Assembly: GCA_964017155.1 (NCBI GenBank)
Contig: OZ024857.1
Coordinates: 32,998,042 to 33,062,041 of the forward strand
Direction of reading: 5' to 3'
DNA length: 64,000 bases
Origin: Oasisia sp. SBJ-2009
Taxonomy: Eukaryota; Annelida; Polychaeta; Sabellida; Siboglinidae
The first letter of the stretch is position 1; every line of letters begins with the position of its first letter. The position numbers and the translations under genes are program-made. This document shows positions 49,750 to 63,908 of the stretch, in pieces. Under the pieces are notes generated by a model. The model saw only the letters and a program-made list of their open reading frames with translations, was not told the DNA's origin and searched no databases.

Positions 49750-51159
49750 GGTTGTTCAGGCGGAACCGGTAAAATTGGCTACAGCTAAGCTGATGTTATT
49801 GCTTTTATCTATTGTTCGTTTACCTGGTAGAGTCACCCGTTGGGCGATAAAAGGCCCAAACATCCAGCTAAATATTAAAATACTTAAAATCTTTTACATC
49901 GGCTCGGCCTAATGAAAGATGTCACGTGAACGTGTATTCGTAAAGTGATCAACACGTATATGATCATAAGAGTCACTATTAAGACCGACTAAAACTGGCA
50001 GAAATACTTAATTGAAACTAGCACTTCGTAAACACGTCTAGCACTTGCAGTGGGGTGGAGCATGTATCTACTGCAATTGATATAAGTCTGTCTCGTCTGC
50101 GTTTTCTACATCTATTCATAATTGAGTTTCGTCCGCGTGTATCTCAGAGTGTTGATATTAGTTTGTATCGACCGCGTGTATCTACGTCTATTCATATCAA
50201 TCTGTCTCATCCGCGTGTATCTACATCTATTCATATAATCTGCCTCGTCCGCATATTTCTAAGTCTTTTCTTATAAGTCTGACACGTCCGCATTTTTCTA
50301 CGTCAATTCATATAAGTCAGACTCGTCCGCGAGTGTCTAGATCTATTCAGATCATCAGTCTCGTTCGCGAGTATCTAAATCTATTCATATCAGTCAGACT
50401 CGTCCGCGTTTATCTATGTCTATTCATATAAGACAGTCTCGTCCGCGTGTATCTACATCTATTCATATATGTCAGTCTGGTCCGTGTGTATCTAAGTCTA
50501 TTCACCAAAGTCAGTCTCGTCCGGGTTTATCTAAGTTTATTCATATAAGTCAGTCTCGTCCGGGTTTATCGAAGTCTATTCATATAAGTCAGTCTCGTCC
50601 GCGTATATCTAAGTCTATGCATATCAGTCAGTCTCAGTCGCGTGTTTTTAAGTCTATTCCTACCAGTCAGTCTCTTCCGCGTGTATCCAAGTCTATTGAT
50701 ATAACTCTCGTCTCGTCCGAGTGTATCTACGTGTTTTTGTATAAGTATGTACCGTCCGCGTGTATCTATGTTTATTCATACATGTCCTTCTTATCCACGT
50801 GTATCTACATCTATTCATATACGTCAGTATCGTCCTCGTGTATCTACGTATATTCATATTAGTCTGTCTCGTCCTCGTGTATCTACGGTAATTCATATAA
50901 GTCAGTCTCGTCCGCGGGTACCTAAGTCTATTCATGAAAATACGTCTTATCTGCGTTTTTCTAAGTCTATTCATATAAGTCAGTCTCGTCCGCGTGTATC
51001 TAAGTCTATTCTTAGAAATCAGTCTCAGTCGCGTGTATTTAAGTTTGTTCACACAAGTCAGTCTCTTCCGCATGTATCTAAGTATATTTATATCGGTCAG
51101 TCTCGTCCGCGTGTATCTACGTCTATTCATATATGTCAGTCTGGTCCGCGTGTTTCTAA

Positions 51160-51360
51160 GTCTATTCATATAAGTCAGTCTCGTCCGCGTGTATCTAAGT
51201 GTATTCTTAGAAATCAGTCTCAGTCTCAGTCGCGTGTATTTAAGTTTGTTCACACAAGTCAGTCTCTTCCGCATGTATCTAAGTATATTTATATCGGTCA
51301 GTCTCGTCCGCGTGTATCTACGTCTATTCATATATGATAGTCTGGTCCGCGTGTTTCTAA
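51160..51360 (+). repeat. 201-bp tandem expansion in B unit 5
   Basis: Five monomers (195 bp) just upstream, about 50963-51159, are repeated, and the second copy has an extra 6 bp: cagtct occurs once more in tcagtctcagtctcagtc. Small changes in the new copy (aagtgtattc, atatgatag) show it is not an exact assembly echo. Borders are approximate to a few bases. Confidence 0.85.
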
Positions 51361-53558
51361 GTTTATTCATATAAGTCAGTCTCGTCCGGGTTTATCGAAG
51401 TCTATTCATATAAGTCAGTCTCGTCCGCGTATATCTAAGTCTATGCATATCAGTTAGTCTCAGTCGCGTGTATTTAAGTCTATTCCTATCAGTCAGTCTC
51501 TTCCGCGTGTATCCAAGTCTATTTATATAACTCTCGTCTCGTCCGAGTGTATCTACCTGTCTTTGTATAAGTATGCACCGTCCGCGTGTATCTATGTTTA
51601 TTCATACATGTCCGTCTTATCCACGTGTATCTACATTTATTTATATACGTCAGTATCGTCCTCGTGTATCTACGTATATTCATATTAGTCTGTCTCGTCC
51701 TCGTGTATCTACGGTAATTCATATAAGTCAGTCTCGTCCGCGGGTACCTAAGTCTATTCATGAAAATACGTCTTATCTGCGTTTTTCTAAGTCTATTGAT
51801 ATAACTCTCGTCTCGTCCGAGTGTATCTACCTGTCTTTGTATAAGTATGTACCGTCCGCGTGTATCTATGTTTATTCATACATGTCCGTCTTATCCACGT
51901 GTATCTACATCTATTCATATACGTCAGTATCGTCCTCGTGTATCTACGTATATTCATATTAGTCTGTCTCGTCCTCGTGTATCTACGGTAATTCATATAA
52001 GTCAGTCTCGTCCGCGTGTATCTAAGTCTATTCTTAGAAATCAGTCTCAGTCACGTGTATTTAAGTTTGTTCACACAAGTCAGTCTCTTCCGCATGTATC
52101 TAAGTCTATTTATATCGGTCAGTCTCGTCCGCGTGTATCTACGTCCATTCATATAAATATATCTCACACGCCTGTATCTACTTGTATTGACACAAGTCTT
52201 GTATCGTCCGCGTTTACCTGTCAATTCATTTAAGTCAGTCTCGTCCGCGTGTATCTTAATCTATTGATATCAGCAGTCTCGTCCGCGTTTATCTAAGTCT
52301 ATTCACATCAGTCAGTCTCTTCCGCGTGTATCTACGTCTCTTCTTATATCGTCCGCGTGTATCCATGTTTATTCATATAAGTCTGTCTTTTCCGCGAATA
52401 TCTACGTCTATTCATACACGTCAGTCTCGTCCGCATGTATTTAAGTCTATTCATATCAGTTAGTCTACTCCGCCTTTATTTAGGTCTATTCATTCATGTC
52501 AGTCGCGTCCGCGTGTATCTAAGTCTGTCTTTCCATATAAATCTATCTCGTCCGCGTGTATCTACGTTCACTCGTAGAAATCAGTCTCGTCCACGTGCAT
52601 CTACGTCTATTCATAGAAGTGTGTCTCTTCCGCATGTATCTACGTCTCTACGTATAAATCTGTGTCGTCCGCATGTATTTACCCGGGTATGTCTATTTAT
52701 AGGTCAGTCTCTTCCGCGTGTATCTACGTGTATTCAAATTAGTCTGTATCGTTCGCATGTATCTACGTTTATTCATATGAAAATGTCTCGTCCGCTTGTA
52801 TCTCCATATATTCATATAACTACCTCGTCCGCGTGTATCTACGCCTATTCATACCAATCTGACTCGTATACGTGTATCCACGTCTATTAAAAAAGTCTGG
52901 CTAGTTCGCTAACATCTACGTCAATTCATATCACTCAATCTCAATCCGCGTGTAACTAAGTCTATTCTTAGAAGGCAGCTCGGCCGCGTATATCTAAGTC
53001 CTTCATCTACGTCTGTCTCGTCCGCGCGTATCTCAGTCTATTCATACAAGTCAGTCTCGTCCTCGTGTATCTATGTCTACATATATAACTCAGTCTCGTC
53101 TGCGTGTATCTACGTCTATTCATTTGAGTCTGTCTGGTCCGAGTGTATTGCTGTCTATTCATATAAATTAGTCTCGTCCGCGTGTATCTACGTCTATTCA
53201 TATAAGTCTGTCTCGTCCGCGCGTATTTCAGTCTATTGATGTCAGACTCGTCCGCGTTTATCTACATAGATTTATATCAGTCTGTATCGTCCGTATGTAT
53301 CTACGTCTATTCATATAAGTATGTCTCTTCCGCGTATATTTCAGTCTATTAATATAAGTCAGTCTCCTCCGCGCGTGTCTCAGACAATTCATATAAGTCA
53401 TTCTCATCCGCGTGTAATAATTACACACAACTTTGATTAGCAACTCAACTGAGTTGGATTGGCATATTACAATAGGTTACAAATAACTCATCAAAATATC
53501 ATACAAATACAATAGAAATGCATTTGATACCGCAAATAATACCGTACTAATAGCCTTT

Positions 53559-53817
53559 TTACTGACATTTGTATAAAGCCCACGGTATAAAGGAGTTACG
53601 TAATCTATTCGTTCTAGTAATATTATACATGGAATGTCTTTTTTTTAGGCAGCAGAACATTTTATCTACGTGTGCCGACTTTAATTTTATCAAAATATTT
53701 TTGACAAGTGCTGTCCCGTCTTACATTCAACGTATGCAGGTTAACACGTCTTAGTATCTCCGCGTAACCCAATCCAGGAAAAATACATTTTAAAGCTCTT
53801 TTTTGTATAACTTCTAT
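53559..53817 (-). pseudogene. LINE reverse transcriptase tail, copy 8
   Basis: Matches 3844-4102. Confidence 0.85.
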
Positions 53818-54603
53818 TTCGACGGCAATACGCTGCTCACCGTGATGGTTGGTTTCACGGTTTTCGCATTCCGCAGTAGTTGTGCGATGTTTTCTTTTAT
53901 GTTTGCTACACTTACTTCACTCGTTGTTTCGTGAGTTCCTCTGTCGATGACAATTTCGTCGATTGTTTCCGTATTAGCCGCGTCATCGATCATTTGTTCG
54001 ATATCGGCGAGAATGGCGCCTGATTTCTTTCGAATCTTGATGGGATTGCCACTGGACGCGTACATCACGTAGCACGCTGTTCCCCACAAGCAGTGTCACT
54101 GCCTGTGGTCACCCATCGTTGGCGTCGGCGTCGCCTTCTGGACGCTTGCTTTTCGCTATATCTCCTCGCAGACCTCGTATTTCTTGGTTCTGTTCACCCA
54201 TCAAGGAGACAAGCTGTTGGTTCGATCGTTCGAGTTTGACGAACAGCGCCTCGATGTGGGACGTCTTCTCGAGTAGACGCTCCACGAATGTCGGTAGCAT
54301 ACGACATGACGCGCAGCACCAAATGCCTATAATGTCCTTATCGTCTTGACCGAAACACTCCGAGTGCACCCACGCCTGGCACAGATGACATTGATCCATT
54401 TGATGGTTGTCCTTGCCGTTAAGTATGCAGGTCTTCACGCAGTATTTCCAGTTGTCTGCGTGCTTATCTTTCGCAGCTTTCCGGGGAGCTTTTCTTGACT
54501 TGTCACTCACCGGGTCACAAATAACGTCTACTGGCGGCAGTACAGGTGATCCGCAACAGTTTTTACCTGAACTGTTAGCCACCGGGCAAGAGTCGTTGTC
54601 CAC
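53814..54603 (-). pseudogene. LINE ORF1 remnant (PHD/SGNH), copy 8
   Basis: Protein parts identical to copy 1. Confidence 0.86.
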
Positions 54604-57600
54604 GGTTGTTCAGGCGGAACCGGTAAAATTGGCTACAGCTAAGCTGATGTTATTGCTTTTATCTATTGTTCGTTTACCTGGTAGAGTCACCCGTTGGGCG
54701 ATAAAAGGCCCAAACATCCAGCTAAATATTAAAATACTTAAAATCTTTTACATCGGCTCGGCCTAATGAAAGATGTCACGTGAACGTGTATTCGTAAAGT
54801 GATCAACACGTATATGATCATAAGAGTCACTATTAAGACCGACTAAAACTGGCAGAAATACTTAATTGAAACTAGCACTTCGTAAACACGTCTAGCACTT
54901 GCAGTGGGGTGGAGCATGTATCTACTGCAATTGATATAAGTCTGTCTCGTCTGCGTTTTCTACATCTATTCATAATTGAGTTTCGTCCGCGTGTATCTCA
55001 GAGTGTTGATATTAGTTTGTATCGACCGCGTGTATCTACGTCTATTCATATCAATCTGTCTCATCCGCGTGTATCTACATCTATTCATATAATCTGCCTC
55101 GTCCGCATATTTCTAAGTCTTTTCTTATAAGTCTGACACGTCCGCATTTTTCTACGTCAATTCATATAAGTCAGACTCGTCCGCGAGTGTCTAGATCTAT
55201 TCAGATCATCAGTCTCGTTCGCGAGTATCTAAATCTATTCATATCAGTCAGACTCGTCCGCGTTTATCTATGTCTATTCATATAAGACAGTCTCGTCCGC
55301 GTGTATCTACATCTATTCATATATGTCAGTCTGATCCGTGTGTATCTAAGTCTATTCACCAAAGTCAGTCTCGTCCGGGTTTATCTAAGTTTATTCATAT
55401 AAGTCAGTCTCGTCCGGGTTTATCGAAGTCTATTCATATAAGTCAGTCTCGTCCGCGTATATCTAAGTCTATGCATATCAGTCAGTCTCAGTCGCGTGTT
55501 TTTAAGTCTATTCCTACCAGTCAGTCTCTTCCGCGTGTATCCAAGTCTATTGATATAACTCTCGTCTCGTCCGAGTGTATCTACGTGTTTTTGTATAAGT
55601 ATGTACCGTCCGCGTGTATCTATGTTTATTCATACATGTCCTTCTTATCCACGTGTATCTACATCTATTCATATACGTCAGTATCGTCCTCGTGTATCTA
55701 CGTATATTCATATTAGTCTGTCTCGTCCTCGTGTATCTACGGTAATTCATATAAGTCAGTCTCGTCCGCGGGTACCTAAGTCTATTCATGAAAATACGTC
55801 TTATCTGCGTTTTTCTAAGTCTATTCATATAAGTCAGTCTCGTCCGCGTGTATCTAAGTCTATTCTTAGAAATCAGTCTCAGTCGCGTGTATTTAAGTTT
55901 GTTCACACAAGTCAGTCTCTTCCGCATGTATCTAAGTATATTTATATCGGTCAGTCTCGTCCGCGTGTATCTACGTCTATTCATATATGTCAGTCTGGTC
56001 CGCGTGTTTCTAAGTTTATTCATATAAGTCAGTCTCGTCCGGGTTTATCGAAGTCTATTCATATAAGTCAGTCTCGTCCGCGTATATCTAAGTCTATGCA
56101 TATCAGTTAGTCTCAGTCGCGTGTATTTAAGTCTATTCCTATCAGTCAGTCTCTTCCGCGTGTATCCAAGTCTATTGATATAACTCTCGTCTCGTCCGAG
56201 TGTATCTACCTGTCTTTGTATAAGTATGCACCGTCCGCGTGTATCTATGTTTATTCATACATGTCCGTCTTATCCACGTGTATCTACATTTATTTATATA
56301 CGTCAGTATCGTCCTCGTGTATCTACGTATATTCATATTAGTCTGTCTCGTCCTCGTGTATCTACGGTAATTCATATAAGTCAGTCTCGTCCGCGGGTAC
56401 CTAAGTCTATTCATGAAAATACGTCTTATCTGCGTTTTTCTAAGTCTATTGATATAACTCTCGTCTCGTCCGAGTGTATCTACCTGTCTTTGTATAAGTA
56501 TGTACCGTCCGCGTGTATCTATGTTTATTCATACATGTCCGTCTTATCCACGTGTATCTACATCTATTCATATACGTCAGTATCGTCCTCGTGTATCTAC
56601 GTATATTCATATTAGTCTGTCTCGTCCTCGTGTATCTACGGTAATTCATATAAGTCAGTCTCGTCCGCGTGTATCTAAGTCTATTCTTAGAAATCAGTCT
56701 CAGTCACGTGTATTTAAGTTTGTTCACACAAGTCAGTCTCTTCCGCATGTATCTAAGTCTATTTATATCGGTCAGTCTCGTCCGCGTGTATCTACGTCCA
56801 TTCATATAAATATATCTCACACGCCTGTATCTACTTGTATTGACACAAGTCTTGTATCGTCCGCGTTTACCTGTCAATTCATTTAAGTCAGTCTCGTCCG
56901 CGTGTATCTTAATCTATTGATATCAGCAGTCTCGTCCGCGTTTATCTAAGTCTATTCACATCAGTCAGTCTCTTCCGCGTGTATCTACGTCTCTTCTTAT
57001 ATCGTCCGCGTGTATCCATGTTTATTCATATAAGTCTGTCTTTTCCGCGAATATCTACGTCTATTCATACACGTCAGTCTCGTCCGCATGTATTTAAGTC
57101 TATTCATATCAGTTAGTCTACTCCGCCTTTATTTAGGTCTATTCATTCATGTCAGTCGCGTCCGCGTGTATCTAAGTCTGTCTTTCCATATAAATCTATC
57201 TCGTCCGCGTGTATCTACGTTCACTCGTAGAAATCAGTCTCGTCCACGTGCATCTACGTCTATTCATAGAAGTGTGTCTCTTCCGCATGTATCTACGTCT
57301 CTACGTATAAATCTGTGTCGTCCGCATGTATTTACCCGGGTATGTCTATTTATAGGTCAGTCTCTTCCGCGTGTATCTACGTGTATTCAAATTAGTCTGT
57401 ATCGTTCGCATGTATCTACGTTTATTCATATGAAAATGTCTCGTCCGCTTGTATCTCCATATATTCATATAACTACCTCGTCCGCGTGTATCTACGCCTA
57501 TTCATACCAATCTGACTCGTATACGTGTATCCACGTCTATTAAAAAAGTCTGGCTAGTTCGCTAACATCTACGTCAATTCATATCACTCAATCTCAATCC

Positions 57601-58211
57601 GCGTGTAACTAAGTCTATTCTTAGAAGGCAGCTCGGCCGCGTATATCTAAGTCCTTCATCTACGTCTGTCTCGTCCGCGCGTATCTCAGTCTATTCATAC
57701 AAGTCAGTCTCGTCCTCGTGTATCTATGTCTACATATATAACTCAGTCTCGTCTGCGTGTATCTACGTCTATTCATTTGAGTCTGTCTGGTCCGAGTGTA
57801 TTGCTGTCTATTCATATAAATTAGTCTCGTCCGCGTGTATCTACGTCTATTCATATAAGTCTGTCTCGTCCGCGCGTATTTCAGTCTATTGATGTCAGAC
57901 TCGTCCGCGTTTATCTACATAGATTTATATCAGTCTGTATCGTCCGTATGTATCTACGTCTATTCATATAAGTATGTCTCTTCCGCGTATATTTCAGTCT
58001 ATTAATATAAGTCAGTCTCCTCCGCGCGTGTCTCAGACAATTCATATAAGTCATTCTCATCCGCGTGTAATAATTACACACAACTTTGATTAGCAACTCA
58101 ACTGAGTTGGATTGGCATATTACAATAGGTTACAAATAACTCATCAAAATATCATACAAATACAATAGAAATGCATTTGATACCGCAAATAATACCGTAC
58201 TAATAGCCTTT

Positions 58212-58470
58212 TTACTGACATTTGTATAAAGCCCACGGTATAAAGGAGTTACGTAATCTATTCGTTCTAGTAATATTATACATGGAATGTCTTTTTTTTA
58301 GGCAGCAGAACATTTTATCTACGTGTGCCGACTTTAATTTTATCAAAATATTTTTGACAAGTGCTGTCCCGTCTTACATTCAACGTATGCAGGTTAACAC
58401 GTCTTAGTATCTCCGCGTAACCCAATCCAGGAAAAATACATTTTAAAGCTCTTTTTTGTATAACTTCTAT
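58212..58470 (-). pseudogene. LINE reverse transcriptase tail, copy 9
   Basis: Matches 3844-4102. Confidence 0.85.
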
Positions 58471-59256
58471 TTCGACGGCAATACGCTGCTCACCGTGATG
58501 GTTGGTTTCACGGTTTTCGCATTCCGCAGTAGTTGTGCGATGTTTTCTTTTATGTTTGCTACACTTACTTCACTCGTTGTTTCGTGAGTTCCTCTGTCGA
58601 TGACAATTTCGTCGATTGTTTCCGTATTAGCCGCGTCATCGATCATTTGTTCGATATCGGCGAGAATGGCGCCTGATTTCTTTCGAATCTTGATGGGATT
58701 GCCACTGGACGCGTACATCACGTAGCACGCTGTTCCCCACAAGCAGTGTCACTGCCTGTGGTCACCCATCGTTGGCGTCGGCGTCGCCTTCTGGACGCTT
58801 GCTTTTCGCTATATCTCCTCGCAGACCTCGTATTTCTTGGTTCTGTTCACCCATCAAGGAGACAAGCTGTTGGTTCGATCGTTCGAGTTTGACGAACAGC
58901 GCCTCGATGTGGGACGTCTTCTCGAGTAGACGCTCCACGAATGTCGGTAGCATACGACATGACGCGCAGCACCAAATGCCTATAATGTCCTTATCGTCTT
59001 GACCGAAACACTCCGAGTGCACCCACGCCTGGCACAGATGACATTGATCCATTTGATGGTTGTCCTTGCCGTTAAGTATGCAGGTCTTCACGCAGTATTT
59101 CCAGTTGTCTGCGTGCTTATCTTTCGCAGCTTTCCGGGGAGCTTTTCTTGACTTGTCACTCACCGGGTCACAAATAACGTCTACTGGCGGCAGTACAGGT
59201 GATCCGCAACAGTTTTTACCTGAACTGTTAGCCACCGGGCAAGAGTCGTTGTCCAC
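58467..59256 (-). pseudogene. LINE ORF1 remnant (PHD/SGNH), copy 9
   Basis: Protein parts identical to copy 1. Confidence 0.86.
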
Positions 59257-62200
59257 GGTTGTTCAGGCGGAACCGGTAAAATTGGCTACAGCTAAGCTGA
59301 TGTTATTGCTTTTATCTATTGTTCGTTTACCTGGTAGAGTCACCCGTTGGGCGATAAAAGGCCCAAACATCCAGCTAAATATTAAAATACTTAAAATCTT
59401 TTACATCGGCTCGGCCTAATGAAAGATGTCACGTGAACGTGTATTCGTAAAGTGATCAACACGTATATGATCATAAGAGTCACTATTAAGACCGACTAAA
59501 ACTGGCAGAAATACTTAATTGAAACTAGCACTTCGTAAACACGTCTAGCACTTGCAGTGGGGTGGAGCATGTATCTACTGCAATTGATATAAGTCTGTCT
59601 CGTCTGCGTTTTCTACATCTATTCATAATTGAGTTTCGTCCGCGTGTATCTCAGAGTGTTGATATTAGTTTGTATCGACCGCGTGTATCTACGTCTATTC
59701 ATATCAATCTGTCTCATCCGCGTGTATCTACATCTATTCATATAATCTGCCTCGTCCGCATATTTCTAAGTCTTTTCTTATAAGTCTGACACGTCCGCAT
59801 TTTTCTACGTCAATTCATATAAGTCAGACTCGTCCGCGAGTGTCTAGATCTATTCAGATCATCAGTCTCGTTCGCGAGTATCTAAATCTATTCATATCAG
59901 TCAGACTCGTCCGCGTTTATCTATGTCTATTCATATAAGACAGTCTCGTCCGCGTGTATCTACATCTATTCATATATGTCAGTCTGATCCGTGTGTATCT
60001 AAGTCTATTCACCAAAGTCAGTCTCGTCCGGGTTTATCTAAGTTTATTCATATAAGTCAGTCTCGTCCGGGTTTATCGAAGTCTATTCATATAAGTCAGT
60101 CTCGTCCGCGTATATCTAAGTCTATGCATATCAGTCAGTCTCAGTCGCGTGTTTTTAAGTCTATTCCTACCAGTCAGTCTCTTCCGCGTGTATCCAAGTC
60201 TATTGATATAACTCTCGTCTCGTCCGAGTGTATCTACGTGTTTTTGTATAAGTATGTACCGTCCGCGTGTATCTATGTTTATTCATACATGTCCTTCTTA
60301 TCCACGTGTATCTACATCTATTCATATACGTCAGTATCGTCCTCGTGTATCTACGTATATTCATATTAGTCTGTCTCGTCCTCGTGTATCTACGGTAATT
60401 CATATAAGTCAGTCTCGTCCGCGGGTACCTAAGTCTATTCATGAAAATACGTCTTATCTGCGTTTTTCTAAGTCTATTCATATAAGTCAGTCTCGTCCGC
60501 GTGTATCTAAGTCTATTCTTAGAAATCAGTCTCAGTCGCGTGTATTTAAGTTTGTTCACACAAGTCAGTCTCTTCCGCATGTATCTAAGTATATTTATAT
60601 CGGTCAGTCTCGTCCGCGTGTATCTACGTCTATTCATATATGTCAGTCTGGTCCGCGTGTTTCTAAGTTTATTCATATAAGTCAGTCTCGTCCGGGTTTA
60701 TCGAAGTCTATTCATATAAGTCAGTCTCGTCCGCGTATATCTAAGTCTATGCATATCAGTTAGTCTCAGTCGCGTGTATTTAAGTCTATTCCTATCAGTC
60801 AGTCTCTTCCGCGTGTATCCAAGTCTATTGATATAACTCTCGTCTCGTCCGAGTGTATCTACCTGTCTTTGTATAAGTATGCACCGTCCGCGTGTATCTA
60901 TGTTTATTCATACATGTCCGTCTTATCCACGTGTATCTACATTTATTTATATACGTCAGTATCGTCCTCGTGTATCTACGTATATTCATATTAGTCTGTC
61001 TCGTCCTCGTGTATCTACGGTAATTCATATAAGTCAGTCTCGTCCGCGGGTACCTAAGTCTATTCATGAAAATACGTCTTATCTGCGTTTTTCTAAGTCT
61101 ATTGATATAACTCTCGTCTCGTCCGAGTGTATCTACCTGTCTTTGTATAAGTATGTACCGTCCGCGTGTATCTATGTTTATTCATACATGTCCGTCTTAT
61201 CCACGTGTATCTACATCTATTCATATACGTCAGTATCGTCCTCGTGTATCTACGTATATTCATATTAGTCTGTCTCGTCCTCGTGTATCTACGGTAATTC
61301 ATATAAGTCAGTCTCGTCCGCGTGTATCTAAGTCTATTCTTAGAAATCAGTCTCAGTCACGTGTATTTAAGTTTGTTCACACAAGTCAGTCTCTTCCGCA
61401 TGTATCTAAGTCTATTTATATCGGTCAGTCTCGTCCGCGTGTATCTACGTCCATTCATATAAATATATCTCACACGCCTGTATCTACTTGTATTGACACA
61501 AGTCTTGTATCGTCCGCGTTTACCTGTCAATTCATTTAAGTCAGTCTCGTCCGCGTGTATCTTAATCTATTGATATCAGCAGTCTCGTCCGCGTTTATCT
61601 AAGTCTATTCACATCAGTCAGTCTCTTCCGCGTGTATCTACGTCTCTTCTTATATCGTCCGCGTGTATCCATGTTTATTCATATAAGTCTGTCTTTTCCG
61701 CGAATATCTACGTCTATTCATACACGTCAGTCTCGTCCGCATGTATTTAAGTCTATTCATATCAGTTAGTCTACTCCGCCTTTATTTAGGTCTATTCATT
61801 CATGTCAGTCGCGTCCGCGTGTATCTAAGTCTGTCTTTCCATATAAATCTATCTCGTCCGCGTGTATCTACGTTCACTCGTAGAAATCAGTCTCGTCCAC
61901 GTGCATCTACGTCTATTCATAGAAGTGTGTCTCTTCCGCATGTATCTACGTCTCTACGTATAAATCTGTGTCGTCCGCATGTATTTACCCGGGTATGTCT
62001 ATTTATAGGTCAGTCTCTTCCGCGTGTATCTACGTGTATTCAAATTAGTCTGTATCGTTCGCATGTATCTACGTTTATTCATATGAAAATGTCTCGTCCG
62101 CTTGTATCTCCATATATTCATATAACTACCTCGTCCGCGTGTATCTACGCCTATTCATACCAATCTGACTCGTATACGTGTATCCACGTCTATTAAAAAA

Positions 62201-62863
62201 GTCTGGCTAGTTCGCTAACATCTACGTCAATTCATATCACTCAATCTCAATCCGCGTGTAACTAAGTCTATTCTTAGAAGGCAGCTCGGCCGCGTATATC
62301 TAAGTCCTTCATCTACGTCTGTCTCGTCCGCGCGTATCTCAGTCTATTCATACAAGTCAGTCTCGTCCTCGTGTATCTATGTCTACATATATAACTCAGT
62401 CTCGTCTGCGTGTATCTACGTCTATTCATTTGAGTCTGTCTGGTCCGAGTGTATTGCTGTCTATTCATATAAATTAGTCTCGTCCGCGTGTATCTACGTC
62501 TATTCATATAAATCTGTCTCGTCCGCGCGTATTTCAGTCTATTGATGTCAGACTCGTCCGCGTTTATCTACATAGATTTATATCAGTCTGTATCGTCCGT
62601 ATGTATCTACGTCTATTCATATAAGTATGTCTCTTCCGCGTATATTTCAGTCTATTAATATAAGTCAGTCTCCTCCGCGCGTGTCTCAGACAATTCATAT
62701 AAGTCATTCTCATCCGCGTGTAATAATTACACACAACTTTGACTAGCAACTCAACTGAGTTGGATTGGCATATTACAATAGGTTACAAATAACTCATCAA
62801 AAATCATACAAATACAATAGAAATGCATTTGATACCGCAAATAATACCGTACTAATAGCCTTT

Positions 62864-63122
62864 TTACTGACATTTGTATAAAGCCCACGGTATAAAGGAG
62901 TTACGTAATCTATTCGTTCTAGTAATATTATACATGGAATGTCTTTTTTTTAGGCAGCAGAACATTTTATCTACGTGTGCCGACTTTAATTTTATCAAAA
63001 TATTTTTGACAAGTGCTGTCCCGTCTTACATTCAACGTATGCAGGTTAACACGTCTTAGTATCTCCGCGTAACCCAATCCAGGAAAAATACATTTTAAAG
63101 CTCTTTTTTGTATAACTTCTAT
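62864..63122 (-). pseudogene. LINE reverse transcriptase tail, copy 10
   Basis: Matches 3844-4102. Confidence 0.85.
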
Positions 63123-63908
63123 TTCGACGGCAATACGCTGCTCACCGTGATGGTTGGTTTCACGGTTTTCGCATTCCGCAGTAGTTGTGCGATGTTTTCT
63201 TTTATGTTTGCTACACTTACTTCACTCGTTGTTTCGTGAGTTCCTCTGTCGATGACAATTTCGTCGATTGTTTCCGTATTAGCCGCGTCATCGATCATTT
63301 GTTCGATATCGGCGAGAATGGCGCCTGATTTCTTTCGAATCTTGATGGGATTGCCACTGGACGCGTACATCACGTAGCACGCTGTTCCCCACAAGCAGTG
63401 TCACTGCCTGTGGTCACCCATCGTTGGCGTCGGCGTCGCCTTCTGGACGCTTGCTTTTCGCTATATCTCCTCGCAGACCTCGTATTTCTTGGTTCTGTTC
63501 ACCCATCAAGGAGACAAGCTGTTGGTTCGATCGTTCGAGTTTGACGAACAGCGCCTCGATGTGGGACGTCTTCTCGAGTAGACGCTCCACGAATGTCGGT
63601 AGCATACGACATGACGCGCAGCACCAAATGCCTATAATGTCCTTATCGTCTTGACCGAAACACTCCGAGTGCACCCACGCCTGGCACAGATGACATTGAT
63701 CCATTTGATGGTTGTCCTTGCCGTTAAGTATGCAGGTCTTCACGCAGTATTTCCAGTTGTCTGCGTGCTTATCTTTCGCAGCTTTCCGGGGAGCTTTTCT
63801 TGACTTGTCACTCACCGGGTCACAAATAACGTCTACTGGCGGCAGTACAGGTGATCCGCAACAGTTTTTACCTGAACTGTTAGCCACCGGGCAAGAGTCG
63901 TTGTCCAC
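63119..63908 (-). pseudogene. LINE ORF1 remnant (PHD/SGNH), copy 10
   Basis: Protein parts identical to copy 1; complete within the window. Confidence 0.86.

Larger units (their letters stand above)
48573..50060 (-). mobile_element. CR1-like LINE fragment, copy 7
   Basis: Full 1488-bp form. Confidence 0.85.
47902..52755 (+). repeat. B unit 5 of right array (4854 bp, expanded)
   Basis: B monomers 47902-48572 and 50061-52755. It is 201 bp longer than the standard unit. Private changes: gtatctaag instead of gtaactaag near 48100, and ctatttatataac near 51522. Confidence 0.92.
53427..54914 (-). mobile_element. CR1-like LINE fragment, copy 8
   Basis: Full 1488-bp form. Confidence 0.85.
52756..57408 (+). 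repeat. B unit 6 of right array (4653 bp)
   Basis: B monomers 52756-53426 and 54915-57408. No private variant noted. Confidence 0.93.
58080..59567 (-). mobile_element. CR1-like LINE fragment, copy 9
   Basis: Full 1488-bp form. Confidence 0.85.
57409..62061 (+). repeat. B unit 7 of right array (4653 bp)
   Basis: B monomers 57409-58079 and 59568-62061. No private variant noted. Confidence 0.93.
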
